From contig NC_068576.1 of the NCBI RefSeq assembly GCF_025698545.1, positions 51,990,390 to 52,054,389 of the forward strand: a DNA stretch of 64,000 nucleotides. Direction: 5' to 3'. The DNA is from Gossypium raimondii. Lineage: Eukaryota; Streptophyta; Magnoliopsida; Malvales; Malvaceae. The position numbers were made by a program, and so were the translations under genes. The notes below the pieces were generated by a model that made no database searches, was not told the origin of the DNA, and saw only the letters and a program-made list of their open reading frames with translations. This document shows, piece after piece, positions 12,938 to 25,290 of this stretch; the stretch's first letter is position 1; every line of letters begins with the position of its first letter.

Positions 12938-13995
12938 TTAATGGTGAGAAAGAAATCTTCTGACCCATTCCAATCGCGCAACAGAATGTAAACTAAAGAA
13001 AACGATCATTTGAGTTGGATGATCTGGAATTTTACTCAAAGCTTCATACCGCTGATCGTCGGTTAAACCTTCAATTTCCCATAAGGTTGAATATAAATTT
13101 GAAGCTTTCTCTTCCATCTTTTGATATTCTTCTAACTTCTGTTGAACTACCACATCGGAGGCAATACTCCTACTGATTTGATCGCCAACGGCCTTGATGT
13201 TTTTGGCCAATAAAGTGGTAGCCTCATCAAATGAAGAATACATATTATCACGAGCATCAGATTTCTTCTTTTTCTTGTTTGAAGATGAGGAACCCCCTTG
13301 GTCTCTATCTCCTCGTAGCTCCGAACCAGAAACATCAATGTCGTCCAAAGAGACGTCAGCTTCGCAGTCATAGAATGTGTTTCTCTCTTCATTCATATCT
13401 GTAGTAGGTACATCCTCAGCATATATTTCTTCAAGAACATCAGCAGCTGTTTGAGCATCTTTCCCAATCGCTCGATCTCTTGCGTATATGGCAGTAAGCT
13501 GGTCGTAGTAAGGGAAAGTACGATGTCTGAATTGAGCGGCTTCTCTGTGACTCTAAAAAAAATGAAGAAATCATATTAGTTATAAGTTTGGTAAAAAAAA
13601 AACAAATAAAGACTTGAAATACATTTTACCTTTAAATAGGAGTCCCAAACTGCATCTTCAGCAACAACGAGCTGCCTATGCTCGTCCCAACCAAAACTGC
13701 TATTGTTTTGGCCATTAAGCATGTCATAGACGATTGACCATTCCCTTTTCAGTAACCTAATTCTCGATTCAATATTTGGTTTCGCCTTCAACATTGCATT
13801 TGGTAAAGCCTTTTCTAGCATTTTCTTCAACTTGTTTAAATAACCGGCTTTGAACCCGGTATCAGCATTAAATGTTCCAACGTTGTGCAAGTCCACCATA
13901 CAAGAAACTAATGCTACATCTTCTTCTGGAACCCATTTTCTTTTGGTTCCTCGAGAAGCTTGAGAAGAAGCATTTGATTGTGGAACACCTGACAT
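12938..13995 (-). CDS. Harbinger ORF1: Myb/SANT-like DNA-binding protein
   Basis: Two exons, 13630-13995 and 12938-13552, joined in phase 0 by a GT-AG intron, give 981 nt and 326 aa with no break. The N-terminal half is a Myb/SANT-like (trihelix) domain: RGTKRKWVPEEDVALVSCMV, then FKAGYLNKLKKMLEKALP, LKREWSIVYDML and FGWDEHRQLVVAEDAVWDSY. The C-terminal half has an acidic stretch, a KKKKK basic patch that may be a nuclear signal, and a helical tail. In Harbinger elements this protein works with the transposase, helping it enter the nucleus and bind the ends. It lies beside the transposase gene in the same orientation. The frame survives although the partner transposase has decayed. Confidence 0.85.
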
Positions 13996-14209
13996 TTTAA
14001 TCTTAAGGAAAAAAATAAATTATATTAATTACTATTTTTAATATCATGAATCAAAAGGTGCATACTTTATAAAATTATATCAGTAGTTCAATATCAACAA
14101 GTTTAGTACAATACATAAATCAATTCAAACACCACCAAAGTTTCACAATTATTTATACATAAAATAACATCAACAAATTAAGTCAAACTCATTTTAGCTC
14201 TAAACCTAA

Positions 14210-15605
14210 CTAATTTCTAGATGCTTGCCATTCATTGAACATTTGGTTGGCTAGTTCCATCCTCCAAGTAGCCCAAGCATCCGATGGATGAATATTTGCG
14301 ATATTCGGTTCATTTTCATCCACCACATTACTAGGTAATCCTTCTCACACATCTGCTTCAATAGGATCAATACTCATATGGGTTCGAATAAAATTATGGT
14401 GCAAACAACATGCAATAATAATTCTATTGTGCGCCCTTACAGGATAGAATGATGGACTCCTAAGTATTCCCCATCTAACTTTTAATAACCCAAAGCATCT
14501 TTCAATAACATTACGTGCTGAGGCATGTTTCATATTAAAAAACTCTTGCGGAGAACTTGGCTGATAACCCTGACGCCACTCTTTCAAATGATATCGTTGT
14601 CCTCTAAAAGGTACAAGAAATCCCTCACAATTTGTGTATCCAGCATCAACTAGATAATAACAACCTAAAAAATATATTTTTTTAAATGATTAATTCAGCA
14701 CAAAAAAATTTGATCTTAATGAATAATTCAAAGTCCTCTAACTATTTACTTTACCATGAGGAACTTTTAGTCCATGTGTCCTACTAATGGCATCTCGAAG
14801 AACCCGTCCATCAGCAACTGAACCTTCCCAACCAGGAAGAACGTAAACAAATTGCATATCAAGTGTACAAACACCTGGCATATTTGTTGCTATGTCACCT
14901 TTTCGCGTTTGATATCTAGGTTTATCAACTGTTGGAACACTAATCTTGATGTGGGTTCCACAAGAGCACCTAAGCAATTCTATATCAGATGATATAAAAC
15001 CTTGAGTTAGAATACTAATTTAAATCTAAATCAACTAAATGTTGTACAAACTATATATAAAACTCACAGTTCAATACCTTAAACCATTTTCACCTTGTGT
15101 CAGAAGAATCAGCTGTAATTGGATCCGCCTTTTTAAATAACACATCTTGTAAGTGTATGACAGCATTTAAAACACTATGAAATGCTCTGCTAATAGTTTC
15201 CCCGGACCTTCTAAAGTGATGCTTGATAACTCGATTTTTCAGGTGATGGGAGATGATATGTAAAAACATTGCCACTTGCTCATCAACAAGCATGTTTCTG
15301 GACGACTTCAATCCCCCTAACGATTCTAACATCTCACATAGTTTAAAAAAGGCAATTCTATTCATCCTAACTTGTTCAATACAGGTCTCGTCACTAGCAT
15401 ATACAAGCATTTTCACATAATCCCGTTTTGCATAAAAATCTAAAGTGTAAGACCTAATCATTGGTCTATAAGTATGTAGGCTAAGGCTGGCACCCATTCT
15501 AAATAAGAACCAAATCGCAATTCTACAGATTTCCAACCATATTGTCAATGCAGCATCAATTCTTTTACGCCTCACACTTTGTGCAATTAAAGGCAGACGA
15601 GCCAT
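14210..15605 (-). pseudogene. Harbinger DDE transposase, decayed
   Basis: Three exons can be traced (15078-15605, 14755-14979, 14210-14664), about 402 codons. The N-terminal helix-turn-helix-like region contains MARLPLIAQSVRRKRIDAAL and LVDEQVAMFLHIISHHLKN. The catalytic core has GALDGTH (first D), LVDAGYTN (second D) and ASARNVIERCFGLLKVRWG (E). Three lesions are seen. A stop replaces the W in DTRWKWFK just before the first intron. A one-base loss falls at the first catalytic Asp codon. A stop replaces Gly shortly after IEADV. The copy cannot encode a full enzyme. As a plain DNA transposon gene it is otherwise close to the plant PIF consensus, so decay looks fairly recent. Confidence 0.85.
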
Positions 15606-18262
15606 TACTGCAACATATTAAAATTAGAACTCAGTATCAATCCCCTGAAGTTGCAATTACACATTATCAATATATTTATAAATTATAATTTTTTTTTGTC
15701 TATAGCAACTTGCATAAATTTTTCGTCTTCGGAATTAAAATTTGTAGGTATATGTATAATTGAACTAAAATTAATTGTTGGTATTTGTTAGATTATAACT
15801 AAACTCATTATGATTTAATAAATTATAAAGCATGTTCAAATTTGTAGCTTTTGCTTTTGAGTTCAAAAATAATTTTCAAAAATAATTCGATTTAGAAAGT
15901 TGTTTGTTTGGTATTACATACTGGCGCTAACACTTTTGAGAAACAATTTAAGAAGTAATACTATACTAGGCTTAATAATTATTAGTCAAATTTTTTATCA
16001 AATTTATTACTAATCATTAAATTTAAGGTAAATTGCACCTAAGGTAATTAAATTGTTAATATATTTAGCTAATGTGTCTCAACATTTCTAAAAACTTAAA
16101 AGAGAAACGTAAAAATAGACCTTCAAATTAGTTAACTAACTATTAAATCAACATTATAAATGTTTATTTAAATTTTATTTTTAGACTTTAGAGATGCAAA
16201 ATTATTAAAATAAATCTCGTATAAGATATCTTTTCAATTAATAAAATAGCTAATTCATTCAATTTTGTTGAGATATTGTTAATCTTCATGAGATTTTATC
16301 AATTTTAATTTTGAGAACATTTTGTCCGTTCTTGTAACAAAAACATGAGTAATTAACATTATACGCATTTGAAAAGAAATGAACTCTTTATGAATAATTA
16401 TGTCAATTGAGTGTCATTTTATAATTTGATAATTTATTTGAAAATAATATTATAATCAATTCAATTAAATAAGAAATTTGAATATTATTATCAAGTATAA
16501 AAATTTATGTTAGCATTTTAATCGTTGATGTACGAATTATATTTTAATTAAAATATGAGGATTTAATCTTAAATTTGGACATTATATAAGAATCGAAATT
16601 GGAACTTGATTGATTGTTTGAGTCTTTAATAATTAATTCAATAATTAAAATAGAGAGCTTGTTATATAAAAAAAGCCTTGTAAATTACTTCAATAATTAT
16701 TTGACTCTTTAATAATAACAACATAATTAACCCTTAATCGAATATCTACCTCTACCTCAAGTAACTCTTTTACAACATTTCATTTCAAAATCTAAAGAAT
16801 AACAGAACTATATCATGCCAAACTTGCAATTAATAATCCCCAAAACAAGCAGGAACCAGAACCTATAAAATAATATCAAAACAGACGCAACAATTTCCAG
16901 TTTCATCTTCTAGTCACTAACAACAACTAAACAATTTCTGAATTGAAAAAACAGCACTAACAACATTTTCCACTGTAAACTCCTTCAAACAACAGCAGAG
17001 TATCACAAAACTGTCTGAATTTAAATGGCAATTCACAAGTTTGGATCAGTCATTAAGCTAACTTAGAAAATGAAGCCGTAATTACTCACTGCCTCAAGTC
17101 TGCAGTTAAGCTTATTAACTTTGATTGCAACCAAAATGAACCTAATGGTTCTGTACTACTACCTATGAAATAATAAACATAGCTTAAACAACTTCAATTA
17201 ACATACTTGCATGCCTTAAAAGTCTTTGGATTACATAACAAAGGAAAAGAGACAACAATCTTCCATGTATCAGATGTAAGATATCTATCAAACCCAACAC
17301 CATTCCACCTAAGCTAAGCAAACTGGAACAAAATCTAGCCAAAAGAGTAGAGCATTACTAACAACAAAATATAAACAGACCAAGACGCAACAACAACTAA
17401 AATTACGCAAATTCTCCATTGTTTGGAATTTGAGCAGATTAAGTATGCCAAACAACAACTAAACAATCATAAAGCTCATTAGCATGCCAAAGAACAAAAA
17501 CAACAGATCGAAAGCAGTTAAGTAGGAATAGCAAGGGAGAGCAGATTCGTCCCCTCAAGTTTCTCTTCACAAATCGCAGAGGAGTTTTACTTGGGGAGGA
17601 AAACTAACCTGTAACCAGGGAAATCGGGGAAGAATTCGATGAACAACAACCTGTAATGAGAAAAGGGAAATCGATTAACTCAAACAAATAATGCAATATA
17701 GGCAAGAACCGAAACAAATAATGCAATACAGGCAAGAACCGAAACAAACTATTTAGCCCTAAAATTATGTCTTTCAATCGAACATGCAAAACAAACTTTG
17801 GAAAAACCTCTGGAAAACTAACTGGGTGAATGCAAAATTGGGTAAGATTGCAATGAAGAAGGTGTCTGAAATAAGAAAAGGGAAATCGATTTGGGTTAGT
17901 GAACAGTTAAAATAAAACAGCAAATCGGTTCCTCCTTCTTGATAAAATGAAGAAAATCAAAGAAACAAACTCAAATCAATGACGGATTGAGTGGAAGGGA
18001 AAAGAAATTACCTGTACAAGGAGGCGTCGGAGAATCTAAAGGCTGAGGACGAGGGCAAAAAATGGAAAAGCAGAGAAGGGGAAAACACGGATTAGGAAAT
18101 GGGGATGAGGGAGCGTAATAGTTATTAGCGCAATAACTACATAGGGGGTAACCGATTACACGTGGATTGGGATTACAGCGAACCAAACGACCGTTTAGTA
18201 GTGGGCCCGTTGCATAGGGGGGAATACGCATGCATTCCCCCCAACCAAACGCGCTATTACTG
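15606..18262. other. Non-coding right half of the Harbinger element
   Basis: This is the upstream side of both element genes. It holds AT-rich sequence, a purine-rich stretch (16800-17600) and a 30-bp direct duplication (AAACAAATAATGCAATAYAG units at 17682 and 17712). The right terminal region (18100-18262) carries TAATAGTTATTAGCGCAATA and GAATACGCATGCATTCCC palindromes. No exon was recognised. Confidence 0.55.
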
Positions 18263-18265
18263 TTA

Positions 18266-19149
18266 GGAAACTGTTTAGAAAAATATATGGATAGCGAAAT
18301 TTTAAAATTTTCTGAAATGGATATTTGATATGATATCTAAAATAATAAATTTGATTAAACAATTACCTATATGTAGAAGACACGGGTAGGATTTCTTGTT
18401 ACAAACCCTTTATAAAGGTGCTCAGAGTTTCTGATAGACTCGAATTGAGGTTTAAACTCTTCAAATTTTCAACCAATTGATATTATATAATATTTTCAAA
18501 CACACGATTGTTTAGAGAGTGAACTCTAACTTAAAGAAGAGAAAATAAGACAAAAACAAGACTTTTCTTAGAAAGAATCCTTATGCAAGCCTCTATAGAC
18601 AAATCGAAAATTTTTTATTATTTAGATTCAAATTATAATGGTTAGATCATCGCAATTATAATTACTCCTAATCTAAAATATAAAGTTAGAAGAATTATTT
18701 ATATAAAATGCCACTAAATTTTACACACAAGAATTTAATTCTCATTCGGAATTTTAAACTAATTACATTAGAGGACTTGCCAAGGGTATATGATTGGCGA
18801 CTTCAATGGCAAATGAGCCATCTCTTGATTTAAATAGAAAAATAAACTCAGATATTTAATTAATTAAATAATTATTAGTTTTCATTAAATCATTTATAAA
18901 ATCCAATTCTAATTCCATTAAATTCTTGATTGAGTTATTGTACTAGAATTTATGTGCAAACTTATTAAGTTATGCAGATGAATTTAAACTGTAAGGACTA
19001 CATATAATTTCACTTTGGACTCAATTATTTAATTTATTCATCCAATTAAATATAATCCAAAGAAATTAAATTAATTCTAAGTGATCTCTTGCATTCTCAA
19101 GATCCATGCAATTTATTTCTTATTTATCGTTTTATCCATTCATTCAAAG
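18266..19149. other. Unassigned AT-rich DNA between two transposons
   Basis: No gene or known repeat was recognised. Because it joins directly to the CACTA subterminal array it may be interior sequence of that element, but I could not find a left CACTA end to prove it. Confidence 0.4.
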
Positions 19150-19733
19150 TTTTTCCTCAAATTAGATATCTTTACCGGTGTTTCTCCAATAACCCCACTA
19201 TATCCCAATATTTGCGGCGTCTTTTACAATGCGCCACTAAAGAAATAAAATGAAGCAATAAAACGGTAGCGTTTTGTCTAAATTTTTTCCTCAAATTAGT
19301 TATCTTTACCGGCGTTTCCCTGAAAACGTCGCTAATTCAATCTTTTCCGGCGTTTTTTACAATGCGCCGCTAAAGAAATAAAATGAAACAACAAAACGGT
19401 ACTGTTTTGCTCAGATTTTTTCCTCAAATTCGTTATCTTTACCGGCGTTTCTAAGAAAACGCCGCTATATTCCAATTGTTTGCGGCGTTTTTGTGGAAGC
19501 GCCACTAAATTCATAAAGTAACCAAAAAACGGAGCCATTTTGCAAACAAGTTTTGTGGCGTTGAGGTAAAAACGCCGCTATTGCAGGTCAATTACAACGT
19601 TCCTATTTCTTGCGCCACTAATAATCATTTATTGCGGCGTTTGTCTCTGGACGCCGCTAAAACTCTATTTTTTGTGGTGTTTTTTGTTTAAACGCCGCTA
19701 AGACCGCCGCTAAAGACCTGTTTTGGTGTAGTG
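19150..19733 (+). mobile_element. CACTA (En/Spm) transposon right end with subterminal repeats
   Basis: The sequence stops at TTTTGGTGTAGTG (to 19733), the inverse of the canonical CACTAC terminus. Inside it, TTTGCGGCGTTT / AACGCCGCTA words alternate in both orientations about every 20-70 bp, the typical transposase-binding subterminal array of plant CACTA elements. No transposase and no matching left CACTAC end are visible, so this is a fragment. The next three bases are AGC, a possible target duplication. Confidence 0.8.
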
Positions 19734-19752
19734 AGCACACTGGTTCGGATAC

Positions 19753-22598
19753 TGTAACACCCCTTACCCGAGACCATGGCCGGAGTCGAGCATGAGGCGT
19801 TACTTGACTTAACTTAAAAGTTCGGGGCATAAAAATTTACTTTCAAATTTAATTTCATCATTCATAATACAGCTGTCCTCCTGTACAGCAGTCACTAAAA
19901 TAATTATAATTCAAGCTACGAAACTCGAAATTTAGATCCGTAAATTTTCCATAAAACTAGACTCATATATCTATTCACCATAAATTTTTCAGAATTTTTG
20001 CTTTAGCCAATTAGTACAGTTTATTAGTTGAAGTCTCCCCTATTTCACTAATCGACTATCCTAACCACTCATCACTAAAATTTAATTATCTCTTATTAAA
20101 GGCTTCATATGGTGATTAAACTTATTTCTACTGAAAATAGACTCATTAAGGAGTCTATACATATAAATTATAACTCAAAATTCCTTCTGTACAATTTTTA
20201 ATGAATTTCTAAAGTCAGAACAGGGGACTTCAAAACATTCTTGCCCTGTTTCACTAAAATTCAAATATCTAAAAGTATATAATTCTTTTGCTTACTCCAC
20301 TTCTTTCCTATGAAAGTAGACTCTTTCAGCTTTAATTTCATATCTCACTCAACTTATAATTCTATTTCCACTATTTTTGGTGATTTTTAAAAGTTACATC
20401 AATGCTGCTGTCCAAGAACTGCTCCATTGCAATTTTTAAAAAAAATTCAATATAACCCCTTTATAATTGTCTAACCTTCCCTGCAAATTTCAAATCACAA
20501 CCAATTCCAGTATTTCATCTACTTCATTTAAATACTAATGAATTTCAACCAATCAACCATTTCAAACTAAAACATGTATATATTTCGATATCTAACGCAA
20601 CCATAACATTCAAATTTACTTTTACTTCAATTCCTATACATGCCATATAAATCCAAAAGTTGCTTAACATAAACTACGGAGTATATCTGGGTAGTGTGAT
20701 TTTTGATGTAGATCCGATCCTCCGAATGTATAAATACGTTAATCTACAAAAACAATAAACACACACATGTAAGCTTATAGAAAAGCTTAGTAAGTTTATA
20801 GGCATAAAACATAAATCTTACCAAACACTTGTACACTTATACAATATACACCATTACTAAATTTACTCATCAACCACAATCTTTGGTGAGTTCCTTGGTA
20901 TAAACTCACTACTACTTATTCTTTTACCATAATTCCTTTGGGCCCATTTGTCACTTACCATCCTTGATCAAAATTAAGGAACAGTTATGGAAATTTGAGT
21001 ACTTCACTTTCACTTTGCCATATGACCTCTTATCACTTGTCCTTGATCGATAAGTGTAGCTAGGCTACCACTTATCACTTTACCATTTGATCGATAAGTG
21101 TAGTGAAGCTTCCACTTATCACTTTATCACTTGATCGATAAGTGTAGCCACTTATCACTTTGTTTCTTGATCGATAAGTGTAACCACTTATCACTTTGTT
21201 TCTTGATCGATAAGTGTAACCACTTATCACTTTGTTTCTTGATCAGATAAGTGTAGCTAAAACTACCACTTATCACTTTGTCACTTGATCGAAGTACTCA
21301 AATCCGACGCTCCACTTAATTTGATCATTTATTCGATTTTCACATTTTATTTTATTCTCATTTCAACAATAAATACATTTCACCATACATTGTATAATTC
21401 ATGAAATTAACATTTAATCATTAAATTTCAGCCATATGAACTTACTCGGATCGATTTGCGAATTTGTAAAAGTTCGTGGACTAATCGGCTACTTTTTCTT
21501 TTCCTCGACTTGTTTCGTGTTCTCGATCTAAAATGCAAATTTATTCATTCATCAGCATTTAATTCAATTCTAATTCATTTCACAATTTATGCCCTTTAAT
21601 TTTCGAAGTTACACTTTTACCCCAAACTTTACAGTTTTTACAATTTGATCCCTACTCAATTAACCCTCAATTGATCTAATTTTTCTCAATTAACACCTTT
21701 TCCAACTATTTCAGACTACTACATAGCCTTTCATACTCAAAACCGCAACACCAAACCTTAATTCCCAACTTTTTCACAATTAGGTCCCTAAAATCAATTT
21801 CTATCAAAATTACTTAATAAAATCATCATATAACAAAATTAAAGCTTCAATTTCATGTTTATTCATCATAAAAATCCAACACTAATCAATGGTAACTTTC
21901 AAAATCAGCCATGGAATCAAAAACTAATGAAATAATTAGTTGGACCTAATTGTAAAAGTATCAAAATCACAAAAATTAGAAGAAATAATCAAGAATTAAA
22001 CTTACATGATTCAAAAATATGAAAAACCAGCTTATTCCAGACCTCCTATGGCGTTTTTGCTGATAAATTGTGAAGAGATCTCTAGATTTTTCACTTTTGT
22101 CTTTGTTTTAAATGTTTAATTTGTTAAGTTTCCAATTTTGCCCCTGTTTCTCCTTACATTCTGCTGATTTTTCTTACCCAACCGTCCAGCCCATATAATT
22201 TGGGCCTAATAGCCTTTTAAATCCCTCCACTTTAGTCACTTAAGCTATTTAATCACAATTTAACAAATTTTACACTATTCCCAATTTAGTCCTTTTAGTT
22301 AATTAACTATCCAAACGTTAAAATTTTCTAACGAAACTTTAATACCAACTCAATGACACTCTATAAATATTTCTAAAATATTTATGGCTCGGTTTAAAAT
22401 CTTCGAGGTCTCGATACCTCATTTTTTTATTTTAATTATTTTAATATTTATTCCTAGTACACTATTCACTATTTCAAAAATTTTCCTAACTTCACATTTA
22501 ACTTATACTTACTAAATTTATAATATTTTCTACTCGTTTGTCAGATTTAGTGATCTCGAATCACCATTCCGACACCACTAAAAATTCAGGCTATTACA
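19753..22598 (+). mobile_element. Solo LTR, long type (probably Gypsy), TSD GATAC
   Basis: The unit starts TGTAACACCCC and ends GGCTATTACA. It is flanked on both sides by the perfect five-base duplication GATAC (19748-19752 and 22599-22603). No gag or pol sequence lies inside, so it reads as a single LTR of about 2.85 kb left by recombination, or a non-coding relative. Related sequence occurs in opposite orientation at 42.3-44.9 kb. Gypsy assignment is inference from memory of cotton LTRs. The clean target duplication suggests modest age. Confidence 0.8.
21010..21290. repeat. Short tandem repeats with hairpins inside the solo LTR
   Basis: Six or so units of roughly 40-45 bp built from CCACTTATCACTTTGTTTC and TTGATCGATAAGTGTA. 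Each unit carries CACTTATC and its inverse GATAAGTG, so each could form a small hairpin. It is part of the LTR, not a separate gene. Confidence 0.85.
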
Positions 22599-22865
22599 GA
22601 TACAATACTTGAAATCAATGAAACCAAAGATGTGATGAAGAAGGCAATCGGGTAGGTCACTCAATCTATCCTCCAATTCCAGCGTTGTTTAATTCTTGCC
22701 ATCATCACCAAAATCATTAATTCTCTAAGAAATACATATATAATTTGAAAGTGATGAATACCAAAGATCAGACTTAACTCGTTTTAATAAGACTCTAACT
22801 CTGATAACAATATATATATTAATTCTACTCTAACTTGGAGTTAAATATAAATTATATTTGAACCC

Positions 22866-22928
22866 TATGTGATGGCTTGATGGTTAAGGGTGTTCTTTCA
22901 GGTGTGGTTTGAGATTAACTTTCGAAGA

Positions 22929-22977
<49 letters not shown>

Positions 22978-22985
22978 TTGAATGT
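22866..22985 (+). mobile_element. Possible SINE-like tRNA-derived repeat
   Basis: GTGATGGCTTGATGGTTAAG resembles a tRNA A box. About 33 bases later GGTTTGAGATT resembles a B box. An ATT-repeat tail follows. Similar words are common in cotton SINE-like repeats, recalled from memory. No target duplication was established. Confidence 0.3.
22930..22977. repeat. (ATT)n microsatellite
   Basis: About sixteen uninterrupted ATT units. Confidence 0.95.
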
Positions 22986-23208
22986 ATGCCCATCCACGTG
23001 ATGGGACTTAACTATTAACTTTTTATTTTATTAAATTTGTTGGTGTGATATTTTAAAATAAAAAATTCACTTGGTAGCTATACAATTAAAAAAATGATTT
23101 TATTTGAACTTGAGTTTAACAATATAATTTCAACAGTGTTAATAGTTAGACTTAAATTTTAAAGTCTAAGAAATAAAGAGACTAAATTCCTAGAAATAGA
23201 GCATAAAT

Positions 23209-23323
23209 TAAATTCCATATTTATGAATAATACAGGACTTATGTCATATTTTGACATTATAAAACTAAATTCCATATTTATGATTAATATAGGGACTTAT
23301 GTCATATTTTAACATTATAAATA
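23209..23323. repeat. 57-bp tandem duplication
   Basis: Two adjacent copies of a unit beginning TAAATTCCATATTTATGA and containing ACTTATGTCATATTTT. They differ at a few positions. Non-coding. Confidence 0.85.
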
Positions 23324-24997
23324 TATTAGTTGGCATATAAGTGTGTATACATGATAGTTGCATCTATTAATTAAATTACTTTTAATTATTTTTTTATAAA
23401 ATTTAACATTATATAAATAAGATGATTAAGAAATTAAAACTAAATAATATATGTGTTTAATTTTAAATAAATATATGTATCAAGTGTTTTAATTTATTAA
23501 ACTGATTATAGTTTAATTTATTTTAATCATATTTTCCATTATTTTAAATTAATTATAATTTATTAAATTTTGTTATTTTTATAAATTAAATGAGCAATAT
23601 TAAATTATTTAAAATTTAGTTTATTTGATTTTAAATTACTATATGTTTAAATAATATATTAAAATAAGTTTTAACTTCTTTAAAAATTACGGAAGTTTTA
23701 GTATATTAGTAACATAGTTACTCAAATATGTTTTAAAATTTCAAAACAAAACTTATTGATTTTAATTAAATTTTAATTCGTAAATAAATGATGAAAATAC
23801 AACCAACTTGCATCATGAAAAACGTGGACTAAGTTCCATGTAATAAAATTTTTGAAGTTGTACCGAATCGATTTTCAATAGTATTGTAAAATTTGATTTT
23901 TGATTAAATTAAATTAATTAAATTAGTAAATAATTAAGAAAGAAAGAAAAAGAAATGGCATGAAGCCTGGGTAAAAGTTAGATCATACCGATCAAACAAG
24001 GCCGAGTCCTGCACTAAATGTCAGTAGCATCAAAATACAAACAAATGCAATCATGTAACTGAAAATTTTGTATTTTATGTACATCGAATCTCTCGTTTCT
24101 TTTTTGAGATACATCGAATATCTTAGTACTAATGTTGTTGTTTTTTCTTTTGTCTAAACACATTTTTTTTTTACATCAATTATCTTTCCAATACATGTTT
24201 TAATCAATTTAAATTAAGATAATTATTTGATACACCAACAAATTAAAGATTTATATTGAAAGAGTTACATTCTGTTTTAGTATTTTTTTATTGCTTATGA
24301 AATATATTATAAAAGTTAATTTGATGAATATAAGAACATCCATAAATTTAGGGTCCGTTTGATTGCCAAGAAAATGTTTTCCGTAAAATAATTTCGGAAA
24401 ATGTTTTACTTTTCTATAAAATGATTTACTAGAAAATATTTTTGGTGTTTGATTGAATTTGTGTAAAATATTTTCATTGTTTGGCGATTTCAAAATATTT
24501 TCCGGAAAAGTTGTTTTACATATATTAATATATATTAATAAATTTTATATTTTAAATTGTTTTTACATATATTGCAATGATTTATTTATAAATAAATAAA
24601 TCAAATTAAATATATAATAATACTCAATTATTAAAATATAAAAGCATTGTAAACTACTTCTGAAATTTACTAATTAGTAGTGAATCAATTGTAGTGATCT
24701 CCTGATGAAATTACGCTCAGCATAAAAACAATTACGAGAAATGAATTCAATGCCAAAGTACAAGATAAATGGAACCAATCATTACTTGGTATGAGGTTAA
24801 TGCTTGCAATAGAGGGATCAACACAATCAGTTGATAACTTTAAGAAATTGATTCGAGGTAAATTATTCTTCTGAATCATAAAATGGGAAAAAGAACAATA
24901 AAATTAATGATACTGAGACAATAAAAATTATAACAGATGATCGTTTATCTTGGTCTTCCAGATGTCGATGTTTGCACTAAAGATGTGGCAACTCTCA

Positions 24998-25290
24998 TTA
25001 ACAGCCCATTACCACACAATTATACACAAAAGTACACTTGCGTGCCTTGACAAAGAAGCACATTCCACTCTTGTCCATCCTGTTTCCCTCATCCGGATTC
25101 CAAGAATGCGAACAATTACTCCATCATCATGCCTCCATGATCTCCAGCTCCTATTACTAGTAAACTGTTTCCGCATGCTTTAAATGCCAGCCCCCAATCA
25201 TAGGAAGAGTCCGCCCTCACAGGTAGTCTCTTCACAACACTCCATGAGTTATTAACCTTATCATATTTCTTAACCTTATCACAACACTTC
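24998..25290 (-). pseudogene. F-box/kelch (SKIP11-like) C-terminal fragment
   Basis: Minus-strand translation gives [20 protein letters not shown], then [17 protein letters not shown] and, after frameshifts, a second frame ending FVYNCVVMGC-stop (stop at 24998-25000). This matches the last kelch repeat and invariant VYNCAVMGC tail of plant SKIP11/At1g74510-type F-box/kelch proteins, recalled from memory. The F-box and earlier kelch repeats are absent, and the frame is broken between the two parts. It lies wholly inside the TTA-flanked element, so it was probably captured by it or was old when the element formed. Confidence 0.75.

Larger units (their letters stand above)
11750..18262 (-). mobile_element. 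PIF/Harbinger DNA transposon, full length, 6.5 kb
   Basis: The element is flanked by TTA target duplications (11747-11749 and 18263-18265), the TWA-type site of this superfamily. Terminal inverted repeats share CAG and GCRCGTTTGGTT (left CAGCACGTTTGGTT; right, inverted, CAGTAATAGCGCGTTTGGTT). Subterminal GGAATAGAGGCGTAAT repeats lie inside the left end. Both classical genes are on the minus strand: a Myb/SANT-like ORF1 (12938-13995) and a DDE transposase (14210-15605). ORF1 is open, but the transposase has two stops and one frameshift, so the copy is not self-mobile though ORF1 could still be made. Confidence 0.9.
22604..24347. other. AT-rich intergenic DNA
   Basis: No exon was recognised. 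It contains the ATT microsatellite and the 57-bp tandem duplication listed separately, and a SINE-like head at about 22868-22930. The remainder is low-complexity A/T sequence. Confidence 0.5.

Noticed and set aside
15090-15605. Calling this frame a stand-alone host gene
   Set aside because: It is the N-terminal part of the Harbinger transposase and continues with catalytic-core exons inside the same TTA-flanked element.
22930-22977. Possible CRISPR-like or regulatory array
   Set aside because: Simple ATT microsatellite in a plant nuclear genome.
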